From: DATLGB01 sp038258425
Lineage (GTDB): Bacteria; Actinomycetota; Thermoleophilia; Solirubrobacterales; Solirubrobacteraceae
Direction: 5' to 3'
Assembly (NCBI GenBank): GCA_038258425.1
Contig: JBBSPV010000012.1
Location: forward strand, 1-64,000
DNA length: 64,000 nt
Both the position numbers and the translations under genes were made by a program. Positions 49,179 to 56,968 of this stretch are shown in pieces (the stretch's first letter is position 1; each line of letters opens with the position of its first letter). The notes under the pieces were generated by a model. That model saw nothing but the letters and a program-made list of their open reading frames with translations, was not told where the DNA came from and made no database searches.

Positions 49179-50984
49179 TCACCACGAGTCGAGGACCCGC
49201 CGGCGCCCGGACGCCGGCAGCGGAGGGACGGCGGCCGCGCGCAGCGTCGCCGCGATCCGGTCGCGGGTGTCGGCCGGATCGATGACGTCGTCGAGCTCGA
49301 AGACCGTCGCGACCTCGAGGGCCGTGCTCTGCGCGCGCACGGCGGCGACGAGCTCGGCGACCCGCGCCGCGCGGGCGTCCGGGTCCGCGATGGCCTCGAG
49401 CTCCTTGCGCTGCGCGAGCTTGACCGCGCCCTCGACGCCCATGGCGCCGAGCTCGCCCGTGGGCCAGGCGACGGTGAGCGCCGGCGCCTTGAGATGGCCG
49501 CCGGCCATGGCCTGGGCCCCGAGCCCGAAGGCCCGCCGCACGATGACGCACACGAGCGGGACGCTCAGCGTCGCGCCGACCTGGAAGAGCCGGGCGGTGT
49601 GGCGCACCGTCGCCGTCCGCTCGGCCTCCGGGCCGACCATGAACCCGGGCGTGTCGACGAGGGAGAGGACGGGGAGGCCGAAGGCGTCGCACAGCGCGAG
49701 GAAGCGCGCGCCCTTGTCCGAGCCGTCGGCGTCCAGCGCGCCCGAGAGCACCGCCGGGTCGTTGGCGAGGACCCCCACCGGCCGGCCGTCGAGTCGCGCC
49801 AGCGCCGTGATCAGCGTGCGGCCGAAGGCCGGCCGCAGCTCGAGGACCGAGCCGGTGTCGCACAGCCCCTCGAGCAGCGCGCGGGCGTCGTGGACGCGCT
49901 TGGGGTCCTCCGGGACCGCGGCCCGCAGTCCCCGCTGGTCCGCGCACGCCCAGTCCGCCGTCGTGCCGCCGCTCAGCAGGGCGACGAGCGACCGCGCCAT
50001 GGCCACCGCGGCCGCCTCGTCCGGGCAGACGCCGTCGAGCACGCCGTTGGCGGCCTGGACCTCGACGGGTCCGATCGCCTCGGGCGCGAACCGGCCGAGC
50101 CCGCCGCCCTCGATCATCGCCGGGCCGCCCATGCCCACCGTCGCGTCCGGCGTGGCGAGGATCACGTCACAGCAGCCGAGCAGCGCCGCGTTGCCGGCGA
50201 AGCAGCGCCCGGAGACGATCCCGATGCGCGGGACGAGCCCGGACAGCGACGCGAAGGTGTGAAAGGTCGGGACGTCGAGGTGGAAGCGGCCGCCGGACTC
50301 CGTGTCGCCCGGCCGGCCGCCGCCGCCCTCCGCGAAGAGCACGACGGGCAGGCGCCGCTCGCGGGCGAGCTCGAGCAGCCGGTCCGTCTTGCGGTGGTTG
50401 CGCGCGCCCTGCGTTCCCGCGAGGACCGTGTAGTCGTAGGCGAGGACGGCGCAGGGCGTCCCGCCGATCTCGCCGACGCCGCACACCATGCCGTCGCCGG
50501 GCGTGGTCGCGATGAGCGCCTCGGCCGAGCGGCGCGCCCGCTGGGCGGCGACGGCGAGCCCGCCGTACTCCGAGAACGTCCCGGGGTCGCAGAGGTCCTC
50601 GACGTTCTCGCGGGCGGTGCGCCGCCCGCGGTCGTGGACGCGGGCGATGGCGTCCGGGCGGGCGGCGTCGCGCAGGCCGGCCCGGCGCGCGAGCACGGCC
50701 TCGAGGTCGTCGCGCACGTCGGGTGACCGGGGTTGTGCGTCCCCGGGACCAGAAGCCCCGGTCACCCCACCCGGCTCGAGCGCGAAGAGCGGCGCGCCCT
50801 CGCGGACCTCGTCGCCGGCGGCCAGGTCGAGCTCCCGCACAACGCCCGCCGCCGGCGCCACCACCTCGTGGTGCATCTTCATCGACTCCAGCAGCAGCAC
50901 GGGCGCGCCTGCGGGCACGGCGGCCCCCGCCGCGGCGAGGACCTCGGCGACGACGCCGGTGAGGGGAGAGGCGACCCGCTGCAT
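49179..50984 (-). CDS. acyl-CoA carboxylase carboxyltransferase with N-terminal biotinyl domain
   Basis: This 601-residue protein joins a biotin carboxyl carrier domain (residues 1-72; biotinylated Lys36 in LLLESMKMHHEVV) to a carboxyltransferase (about 90-600). The latter has crotonase-fold N- and C-halves: GGRFHLDVPTFHTFASLSG, GRCFAGNAALLGCCDVIL and LVDTPGFMVGPEAERTATV, GLGAQAMAGGHLKAP. The usual order has the biotinyl domain on the biotin carboxylase subunit, so this is an unusual fusion. The linker (about residues 73-90) is made by a perfect palindrome. No biotin carboxylase gene is adjacent. The acyl-CoA substrate is unknown. Confidence 0.9.
   Translation of the reverse strand: MQRVASPLTGVVAEVLAAAGAAVPAGAPVLLLESMKMHHEVVAPAAGVVRELDLAAGDEVREGAPLFALEPGGVTGASGPGDAQPRSPDVRDDLEAVLARRAGLRDAARPDAIARVHDRGRRTARENVEDLCDPGTFSEYGGLAVAAQRARRSAEALIATTPGDGMVCGVGEIGGTPCAVLAYDYTVLAGTQGARNHRKTDRLLELARERRLPVVLFAEGGGGRPGDTESGGRFHLDVPTFHTFASLSGLVPRIGIVSGRCFAGNAALLGCCDVILATPDATVGMGGPAMIEGGGLGRFAPEAIGPVEVQAANGVLDGVCPDEAAAVAMARSLVALLSGGTTADWACADQRGLRAAVPEDPKRVHDARALLEGLCDTGSVLELRPAFGRTLITALARLDGRPVGVLANDPAVLSGALDADGSDKGARFLALCDAFGLPVLSLVDTPGFMVGPEAERTATVRHTARLFQVGATLSVPLVCVIVRRAFGLGAQAMAGGHLKAPALTVAWPTGELGAMGVEGAVKLAQRKELEAIADPDARAARVAELVAAVRAQSTALEVATVFELDDVIDPADTRDRIAATLRAAAVPPLPASGRRRVLDSW
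50721..50767 (-). repeat. perfect 12-bp stem palindrome inside the carboxylase gene
   Basis: GGGTGACCGGGG (50721-50732) pairs with CCCCGGTCACCC (50756-50767) across a 23-base loop. It encodes the Gly/Pro/Ser-rich linker between the biotinyl and carboxyltransferase domains. The core GTGACCGGGG also occurs at the 43009-43029 hairpin, so this may be a mobile or REP-like element that has been tolerated in frame. Confidence 0.6.
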
Positions 50985-51006
50985 CGGCGGCAGCTTCGCA
51001 GCCCGG

Positions 51007-51822
51007 CTACGCGGGTCCGCGCGTGGTCCCCACGCCCTTGAAGAACGTGTAGCAGAACACGCCGTCGGCGGCCGTCGTCCGGTGCAGGTCGCGGACGCCC
51101 GCGTCGAAGGCCTCCGGCTCGATGAGCCCCGCGGCGAGCGCCGGCTCGCGGACGCCCTCGATCATCGCGGTGAAGGTCCGCCGGATGAAGCCGTCGACGA
51201 GGGCGGGCCGGCCGGCGTCCACGTAGACCAGCCGGGGGGAGACCGCCACGGCGTCGAGGCCCGCCTCGGTCATCAGCGGGTACAGGCGCCGGCCGATCTG
51301 CGCGTCCCCGCCGGCGCGGGCCTGGAGGGCGACCTGGCACTCGATCGCCGCGCGGGCCGCGGCGCTGTCGGGATGGAAGGAGGCCGAGCCGTGGTCGCCC
51401 TCGATCACCGTGAGGGTGCCCCCGGGGCGCAGCAGCCCGGTGAGCGTGCACAGGGCCTCGACCGGCCGGGAGAGGTGCTCGAGGACGAAGCAGACGAAGC
51501 CGTGGTCGAAGGACGCGGGTGAGAAGGGCGGTGCGAAGAGGTCGGCCCAGCGGAACTCGACGTTGGCCAGCCCGGCCCGCCGGACGCGCTCCTGCGCCTC
51601 GGCGAGCGAGTCCGCGGACACGTCGATCGAGGTGAAGTGGGCTCCCGGGCTGCGGCGGGCCAGGGTGACGGTCTGGGCGCCGACGCCGCAGCCGGCCTCG
51701 AGCACCCGGCTCCCGGCCGGGTAGCCCGTATCGGCGTGCAGGAGGTCGACGAGCGCGCCGGCCTGGTCTCCCAGGCGCTCGGCTTCCCGCGGCTCGTAGC
51801 CGTGCACGTACGGGTCGCTCAC
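51007..51822 (-). CDS. class I SAM-dependent methyltransferase
   Basis: This 271-residue methyltransferase has the SAM-binding motif I VLEAGCGVGAQTVTLARR, then HFTSIDVSADSLAEA (motif II acidic residue), WADLFAPPFSPASFDHGF and LLRPGGTLTVIEGDHG. The GTG at 51822 gives SDPYVHGYEPREAERLGDQA, typical of this group. The substrate is not known. It is 22 bp upstream of the carboxylase gene on the same strand, so both may be in one operon. Confidence 0.9.
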   Translation of the reverse strand: MSDPYVHGYEPREAERLGDQAGALVDLLHADTGYPAGSRVLEAGCGVGAQTVTLARRSPGAHFTSIDVSADSLAEAQERVRRAGLANVEFRWADLFAPPFSPASFDHGFVCFVLEHLSRPVEALCTLTGLLRPGGTLTVIEGDHGSASFHPDSAAARAAIECQVALQARAGGDAQIGRRLYPLMTEAGLDAVAVSPRLVYVDAGRPALVDGFIRRTFTAMIEGVREPALAAGLIEPEAFDAGVRDLHRTTAADGVFCYTFFKGVGTTRGPA

Positions 51823-51905
51823 GGTGCGCGCCAGCCTAGACGGGCGATTCCGCAACCCCGCGCCCGCACTGATCTCGCGGAATCAGCCATCTAGAATCGA
51901 CGGCG

Positions 51906-52346
51906 ATGAGCTGGTCCGCCCACGCCCTCGACACCCTGGCCGGCGCGGGCTACCGGCGGGGCGGCGCGCGCCACGCGGTGGTCGACCTGCTCGGCCGCCA
52001 GGAGTGCGCCCGCTCCGCGGTCGAGATCGAGGCCGAGCTGCGGGCCGGCGACCGCGAGGTGGCCCGCGCGTCGGTCTACCGGGTGCTCGAGGAGCTCGAG
52101 GCCCTCGGCCTCGTCGCCCGCTTCAACGTCGGCGGCGGGCTCTCCCGCTACGAGCCGCAGCACCCGGACGGCGCCCACCATCACCACCACCTCGTCTGCG
52201 ACGACTGCGGCGAGCTCGTCCCCTTCCACGACGACGACCTCGAGCGCGTCATCCGCCGCGTGTCCGAGCGCGTCGCCTTCGACGTCTCCGACCACGACAT
52301 CACGCTGCGCGGATCGTGCGCGACCTGCCGGGCCGCGACCGCGTGA
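51906..52346 (+). CDS. Fur-family metalloregulator, probably Zur
   Basis: This 146-residue regulator has an N-terminal winged helix (RRGGARHAVVDLLGRQECARS, then ARASVYRVLEELEALGLVAR). A C-terminal metal-binding domain follows with HHHHHLVCDDCGELVPFHD and a second CxxC (GSCATCRA). The two CxxC pairs form the structural zinc site. Its neighbours are zinc-type ABC transporter genes, which suggests zinc rather than iron sensing. It converges with the permease gene, and the two coding regions overlap by 47 bp. Confidence 0.88.
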   Translation: MSWSAHALDTLAGAGYRRGGARHAVVDLLGRQECARSAVEIEAELRAGDREVARASVYRVLEELEALGLVARFNVGGGLSRYEPQHPDGAHHHHHLVCDDCGELVPFHDDDLERVIRRVSERVAFDVSDHDITLRGSCATCRAATA

Positions 52347-53160
52347 GCGCCGCGCCCGCGCCGGCCAGGGCGTAGGCGGCGACGAGCACGCCGGCGATGG
52401 CCGCGCCCGTCGCGATCCCGGCGTAGTAGGAGAGGTAGAGGCCGCCCACGCCGGCCACGACCGCCGTCGCGGCCGCGAGCGCGAGCATCGGCGCCATCCG
52501 CCGGGCGACGAGCCGGGCGGCCGAGGCGGGCGCCACGACCACCGCGACGACGAGCAGGTTGCCCAGCCCCTGGACGGCGACGAGGATGGTGAGCGCGAGC
52601 AGCACGAGCAGCCCCGCATCCACCAGACCCGGCCGGACTCCGAGGGCGCGCGCGCTCGACCGGTCCAGACCGACGACGAGCAGTCGGCCGTGCAGCAGCC
52701 GCAGAGCCGCGACGACGAGCAGGGCCAGAGCGCCCGCGAGGGCCAGGTCGGCGTCCGTGACGCCCAGCACGTCGCCGAACAGCAGCGCGCCGAGGCCGGC
52801 CGGCGTCGCGGGCGAGAGCGCGAGCAGCACCCCGAGGCCGAAGAGCGTCGTGATCACGACGGCCACGGCGCTGTCGCGCCCGACCACCGGCACGCGACCC
52901 GCCACCGCGACCGCCAGGGCGGCGACGAGCACGCCGGCCGCGCCGCCCAGCAGCAGGGGCAGGCCGGCCAGGGCGGCGAGCACGAGCCCGGGCAGCAGCG
53001 CGTGGGCCAGCGACTCGGCGCCGTAGGAGAGCTGATAGGCGACGACCCAGCACCCGAGCGCACCGCCGGCGATCCCGAGGAGCAGCACCTCGACGAGGGC
53101 GCGCCGCATGACCGGCTCGGCCCACGGGTCGCCCAGCGCGCCGAGCAGCGCGGCGAGCAT
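52300..53160 (-). CDS. zinc/manganese ABC transporter permease (ZnuB-like)
   Basis: This 286-residue membrane protein of the ABC-3 family has about eight helices. It shows GCWVVAYQLSYGAESLAHALLPG, TTLFGLGVLLALSP and ALLFGDVLGVTDADL, then GNLLVVAVVVAPASAARLV. Its ATG overlaps the ATPase stop by one base. Two permeases exist in this operon, this one and the one fused to the binding protein, which would form a heterodimer. Its 3' end overlaps the convergent Fur gene. Confidence 0.9.
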   Translation of the reverse strand: MLAALLGALGDPWAEPVMRRALVEVLLLGIAGGALGCWVVAYQLSYGAESLAHALLPGLVLAALAGLPLLLGGAAGVLVAALAVAVAGRVPVVGRDSAVAVVITTLFGLGVLLALSPATPAGLGALLFGDVLGVTDADLALAGALALLVVAALRLLHGRLLVVGLDRSSARALGVRPGLVDAGLLVLLALTILVAVQGLGNLLVVAVVVAPASAARLVARRMAPMLALAAATAVVAGVGGLYLSYYAGIATGAAIAGVLVAAYALAGAGAALTRSRPGRSRTIRAA

Positions 53161-53906
53161 CAGTGCGGCCCGTGGTGGTGCGGCGGCAGCAGCGCCCGGC
53201 CGGCCCCGTCGGGCAGCGTGACGATGTGGCCGCCGTAGGTCCGCTCGAGCACCTCGGTGGTCAGCGTCGACTCGGGCGGCCCGAGCGCGACCTGATCGCC
53301 GTTGAGGCACAGCACTCGGTCCCAGCGGCGCGCCTGGGTGACGTCGTGGGTGGCCACGAGCAGGGCGCGCCCCTCGGCGGCGAGGGCGTCCAGCAGCCGC
53401 TCGAGTTGCTCCGTGCTCGCGCGATCCATCCCGGTGAAGGGCTCGTCGAGGAGGATGAGCGGCGCGTCCTGGACGAGCGCGCGGGCCACGAGCACGCGCT
53501 GGCGCTGCCCGCCGGAGAGCGATCCGAAGGTCTCCTGTGCGCGCTCGGCCATCCCGACGGCACCCAGCGCGTCGAGCGCGCCGCGGCGCTGCGCGCGGCC
53601 GGGCTGCCGCCACCACGGCAGGCTGGAGATGGACCCCATGAGCGCGACGTCGAGCGCCGAGACCGGGAAGTCGAGCCGCGAGCGCTCCGTCTGCGGCACC
53701 AGGCCGATGCGGTCAGGGCGCTCCACCGTCCCCGCACTCGGGCGCACCTCCCCGAGCAGCACCCGGAACAGCGTCGTCTTGCCGCCGCCGTTGGGTCCGA
53801 GCACGCCGAGGCGCTCGCCCGGGGCCACGCGCAGCTCGACGCCGCGCAGGACGTCGCTCGCGCCGTAGCCGGCGTGGACGCCGGCGAGCCGGACGACGGG
53901 CGTCAC
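53160..53906 (-). CDS. zinc/manganese ABC transporter ATPase (ZnuC-like)
   Basis: This 248-residue ATPase has Walker A LGPNGGGKTTLFRVLL, the Q-loop near VPQTERSRLDFP, the signature FGSLSGGQRQRVLVARAL and Walker B LILLDEPFTGMDRAS. The H-loop is VATHDVTQARRW. A His-rich tail (LLPPHHHGPH) could bind zinc, as is seen in some ZnuC proteins. The GTG at 53906 is the likely start; the gap to the upstream gene is 38 bp. Confidence 0.93.
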   Translation of the reverse strand: MTPVVRLAGVHAGYGASDVLRGVELRVAPGERLGVLGPNGGGKTTLFRVLLGEVRPSAGTVERPDRIGLVPQTERSRLDFPVSALDVALMGSISSLPWWRQPGRAQRRGALDALGAVGMAERAQETFGSLSGGQRQRVLVARALVQDAPLILLDEPFTGMDRASTEQLERLLDALAAEGRALLVATHDVTQARRWDRVLCLNGDQVALGPPESTLTTEVLERTYGGHIVTLPDGAGRALLPPHHHGPH

Positions 53907-53944
53907 GGCCGGCTCGACGGCCCCGGAGGGAGGGGCGGGGAGGG

Positions 53945-55723
53945 TCAGAGTCCCTGGATGGTGCACCCTGAGCGGCCTCCGGTGAAGCCATGCACCATGG
54001 CGTCGGCGTTGTGCGCCTCCATCGTGAGGTAGGTCGCGCCGTCGGAGCCCTTCGGTCCGAGCGTGTCGCCGTAGAGCGTGTCGTTCGAGGTGGCGCCGGT
54101 CTGGGCGGCGATGGCCTCGGCGAGCTTCGGATTGATCGAGCTCTCCGGGAAGATCGCCCGGACGTGCTCCCTGCGGATCACGTCCGAGAGCTTCGCGACG
54201 TCCTTGGCCGACGCTTGGGCCTGCGTCGTCTGCGACGGGATCACCGCCCCGACGACGCTCACGCCGTAGCGGTGGGCGAAGTAGTCGAAGGCGTCGTGGT
54301 CGGTGACGAGCTTGCGGTCGGCCGCCGGCACGGCTGCCATGCATTTGCGGATGCCCGCGTCGAGCGCCTTGAGCCGGGCGACGTAGGCCCTGGCGTTGGC
54401 GGCGAAGGCGGCCTTGCGGCCCGGATCGGCGTCGGTGAAGGCGGTCTGGATGGCCGGGACGGCCGCCTCGACGTTGCGCGGGTCGTGCCACCAGTGCGGG
54501 TCGTACTCCGACGCCTCGGCGCCGCTGGTCTCGCCCGGCCGGCGATCGGGGTTCGTCTCGGACAGCACCGCGACGGAGGGCTTGCCGCCGGACTGCTTCA
54601 CCACGTCGGCCATCCACCCGTCCAGCTTGTCGCCGCTCTCGAGCACGACCTTCGCCTTGGCGGTCGCCGTCACGTCCTCCGGCCGGGGCTCGTAGTCGTG
54701 GGGGTCCGTGTTCGGCTTGAGGATCTGGGTGACCGCGACGTGCTTGCCCCCGATCGCCCGGGCCACGTCGCCGAGCTGGGTCGTCGTGGCCACGACCGGC
54801 AGCGGCTCCGCGGAGTCCGAGCCGGAGTCCCCACCCGAGCCGGAGCCGCCGCAGCCGGCGGCCGCGAGCGCCAGGAGGCCGGCCGCCACGACCGCTGGTG
54901 CGAGGCGGCGACGCCGCAGATGCGGGCTCGCCCAGCGGGCGATGGCCACGAGCGCGAAGACGCATCCGCCGAGCACGGCGATGGTCGCGCCGGGCGGGGC
55001 GTTGAGCTCGAACGCCAGCCACAGGCCGGCGACGCCCTCGACGGCGGCGAGCGCGACGCTCGCCAGCCGCCAGGGACGGAGGCGGTGCACGACGAGCCGC
55101 GCCGTCACGGCCGGGACGACGATCAGCGCCGAGGCCAGCAGCGCGCCCACGGCCGACAGCGCGGTCACGGCGACGAGGGCCACGAGGCCGAGCAGGACGG
55201 CATCCGTCCAGCCCGGCCGCGTGCCCAGCGCCCGTGCCGACCCGGGATCGAACCCCGTGGCCGTCCAGCGCCGGCCGAGCAGGGCGGTCCCGACGAGCAC
55301 GGCGACGGCCGCGCCCGCCGCCCAGGCGACGTCGGCCGGGCTGATGGCGAGCAGGCTGCCGAACAGCAGCGAGTCGACGTTGGAGCCCGAGGCGAACACG
55401 TCCGAGGCCAGCACGACGCCGGCGACGAGCGCGCCGACGAGCACCAGGGCGGTGTGGGAGTCGTAGTGCTCGCGGTCGCGGCGGGCGAGCAGGCCGACGC
55501 CGGCGGCGACGAGCCCGGCGGTCGCGCCGGCGCCGAGGTGCGCGGAGAAGCCGAGGCCGTCGGCCAGCACGAGGCCCGGGAAGGCGGCCGTACCGACGGC
55601 GTGCGAGAAGAAGGCCAGCCCGCGCAGGACGACCCAGGTGCCGATCACGCCCGCCGCGACGGCGAGCACGAGGACCTCGAGGACGCCGCGCTGGACGATG
55701 GGGAGGGAGAAGGCGTCGAGCAC
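53945..55723 (-). CDS. ZnuB-like permease fused to ZnuA-like substrate-binding protein
   Basis: The 592-residue frame encodes an ABC-3 permease (about 1-265: VLRGLAFFSHAVGTAAFPGLVLADG, LLFGSLLAISPADV). It continues without a stop into a cluster-9 metal-binding lipoprotein. The lipobox of that part is intact within the fusion (LLALAAAGCGG, Cys291). The binding domain has VVATTTQLGDVARAIGG, KPNTDPHDYEPRPED, EYDPHWWHDPRNVE, and TDHDAFDYFAHRYGV, which provide the His and Asp/Glu zinc ligands. Either one long protein tethers the receptor to the permease, or an internal start produces the lipoprotein separately. GTG 55723 is chosen; a TTG at 55741 is possible. Confidence 0.85.
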   Translation of the reverse strand: MLDAFSLPIVQRGVLEVLVLAVAAGVIGTWVVLRGLAFFSHAVGTAAFPGLVLADGLGFSAHLGAGATAGLVAAGVGLLARRDREHYDSHTALVLVGALVAGVVLASDVFASGSNVDSLLFGSLLAISPADVAWAAGAAVAVLVGTALLGRRWTATGFDPGSARALGTRPGWTDAVLLGLVALVAVTALSAVGALLASALIVVPAVTARLVVHRLRPWRLASVALAAVEGVAGLWLAFELNAPPGATIAVLGGCVFALVAIARWASPHLRRRRLAPAVVAAGLLALAAAGCGGSGSGGDSGSDSAEPLPVVATTTQLGDVARAIGGKHVAVTQILKPNTDPHDYEPRPEDVTATAKAKVVLESGDKLDGWMADVVKQSGGKPSVAVLSETNPDRRPGETSGAEASEYDPHWWHDPRNVEAAVPAIQTAFTDADPGRKAAFAANARAYVARLKALDAGIRKCMAAVPAADRKLVTDHDAFDYFAHRYGVSVVGAVIPSQTTQAQASAKDVAKLSDVIRREHVRAIFPESSINPKLAEAIAAQTGATSNDTLYGDTLGPKGSDGATYLTMEAHNADAMVHGFTGGRSGCTIQGL

Positions 55724-55744
55724 CGGCGGCAGCCTACACAAGAA

Positions 55745-55759
55745 TGAGACTTGTTCTCA
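55745..55759 (+). promoter_or_regulatory. Zur-box-like 7-1-7 palindrome
   Basis: TGAGACT-T-GTTCTCA is an inverted repeat of 7-1-7 form with a single mismatch. It lies between the divergent starts of the permease-binding protein gene (55723) and the small CxxC gene (55793). Its arrangement is like actinobacterial Zur boxes (TGA-rich 7-1-7), so the Fur-family protein at 51906 is the likely binder. Confidence 0.6.
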
Positions 55760-55792
55760 AATGAATCGCGGATCGGTGTATCCTCCGGCCGC

Positions 55793-56011
55793 ATGTGTGC
55801 CGGCTGCGCCATGACCGCCGCCGCGGGAGCCTCGGGCGCCCGGGCGTGGCTGCAGGCCCACGGCGGCCTCGGCCGGCGCGGGATGCGCTTCGTCACGGTC
55901 GGGCTCATCGCCGGCGCCCTCGGCGTCTCGAGCCTCGGCGTGAGCGGGTCGAGCACGCCCGACCGTCCGGCCGCCGCGGCCGCGCACTCCGCCGCGCCGG
56001 CAGTGCGCTGA
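55793..56011 (+). CDS. small CxxC membrane protein of the zinc locus
   Basis: This 72-residue protein starts MCAGCAMTAAAGASGARAW. It has a CxxC pair at residues 2-5 and a single membrane helix (MRFVTVGLIAGALGVSSLGV), with an Ala-rich outer tail. I do not know a named family. Short proteins with an N-terminal MCxxC and one helix occur near zinc genes in actinobacteria. It is divergent from the zinc transporter and shares the Zur-like operator, so it is probably made under zinc limitation. ATG 55793 is chosen over 55751 because it places the cysteines at the start. Confidence 0.65.
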   Translation: MCAGCAMTAAAGASGARAWLQAHGGLGRRGMRFVTVGLIAGALGVSSLGVSGSSTPDRPAAAAAHSAAPAVR

Positions 56012-56017
56012 CGGCGA

Positions 56018-56956
56018 TCAGCGCCGCGGCCAGCGCCGCACGAGCTCGACGAGCGTCTCGCCGACCGCGTCGACGCTGCGCCGCGAGAGCCGGTCCATGC
56101 CGTCCTCGAGCGAATGACCCGGGTACGTCCAGTCGATGAGGTCGACCGCCGGGACGCCCGAGCGCAGGAACGGCGTGTGGTCGTCGAGCAGCGACGTGCC
56201 CGTCCCCGGCGGGAACGTCCGGCCCACGCCCACGGCCTGCGCGGCCGCCCGCACGCGCCTCCACAGGGCCGGGGTCGAGGTGCCCTCGCGCGGCAGCCGC
56301 AGGCCGCGGCCGGCGACGTAGTCGAGCAGCACCATCGCCCCGACCTGCCCGCGGTGACGCTCGGCGTAGGCGCGCGAGCCGCGCAGGCCCACCGCGTAGA
56401 AGTCAGGGGTGTCCTCCGGCAGCCCCGCCGCCGGCTCCTCCCCGTCGAAGAGCACGAAGCGCAGCTCGGGCCCCCCGGCCGGCCGGTGCTCGGCCAGGGT
56501 GCGCGCGAGCTGCACGACGATCGCCGTCCCCGCCGCGCCGTTGTTCGCGCCGACGAACCCCTTCGGCTTCACGAGGGTGTCGTAGTGGGCGCCGAACACG
56601 AGTGCCGGCCTACGGCCCGGGAGGGTCGCGACGACGTTGCGCAGGCCGCCGGCGCCGGGGACGGCCTCGAAGCGCCCGCCGGGCAGTGCCGCCCGCAGCC
56701 GCAGCGCGAGGGCGCGCAGCTGCGGCGAGCCGGCCGGGCGCTGGCCGACGTCGACCTGGCGCTGGATGCCGTGGAAGGCGGCGTCGGCGTCGAAGCGGTC
56801 CACCCGGGTCCGCGCCGCGGCCGCCGGGGCGCCGTCAGAGCCATGGAGCAGGGCGACGACGACCACCGTGGCGACCACGGCCGCGGCGGCCAGCAGCAGG
56901 GCGACGAGGCGCGCGCGCACGGCGGCCGACGATAGCCCGGCGACCTCCACGCGCAC
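56018..56956 (-). CDS. M28-family aminopeptidase-like protein
   Basis: This 312-residue exported protein has an N-terminal anchor (VRARLVALLLAAAAVVATVVVV). The M28 fold follows with GRRPALVFGAHYDTLVKP (His and Asp of the zinc site), RFVLFDGEEPAAGLP (catalytic Glu pair) and LLDDHTPFLRSGVPAVDLI. The bridging ligand, normally Asp in G-A-N-D, is Asn (GFVGANNGAAGT), which may reduce or alter activity. The Ccm region downstream and the zinc permeases divergent from it give no direct substrate clue. It starts at GTG 56956, 12 bp from the divergent permease. Confidence 0.83.
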   Translation of the reverse strand: MRVEVAGLSSAAVRARLVALLLAAAAVVATVVVVALLHGSDGAPAAAARTRVDRFDADAAFHGIQRQVDVGQRPAGSPQLRALALRLRAALPGGRFEAVPGAGGLRNVVATLPGRRPALVFGAHYDTLVKPKGFVGANNGAAGTAIVVQLARTLAEHRPAGGPELRFVLFDGEEPAAGLPEDTPDFYAVGLRGSRAYAERHRGQVGAMVLLDYVAGRGLRLPREGTSTPALWRRVRAAAQAVGVGRTFPPGTGTSLLDDHTPFLRSGVPAVDLIDWTYPGHSLEDGMDRLSRRSVDAVGETLVELVRRWPRR

Positions 56957-56968
56957 TAGGTTCCAGCC

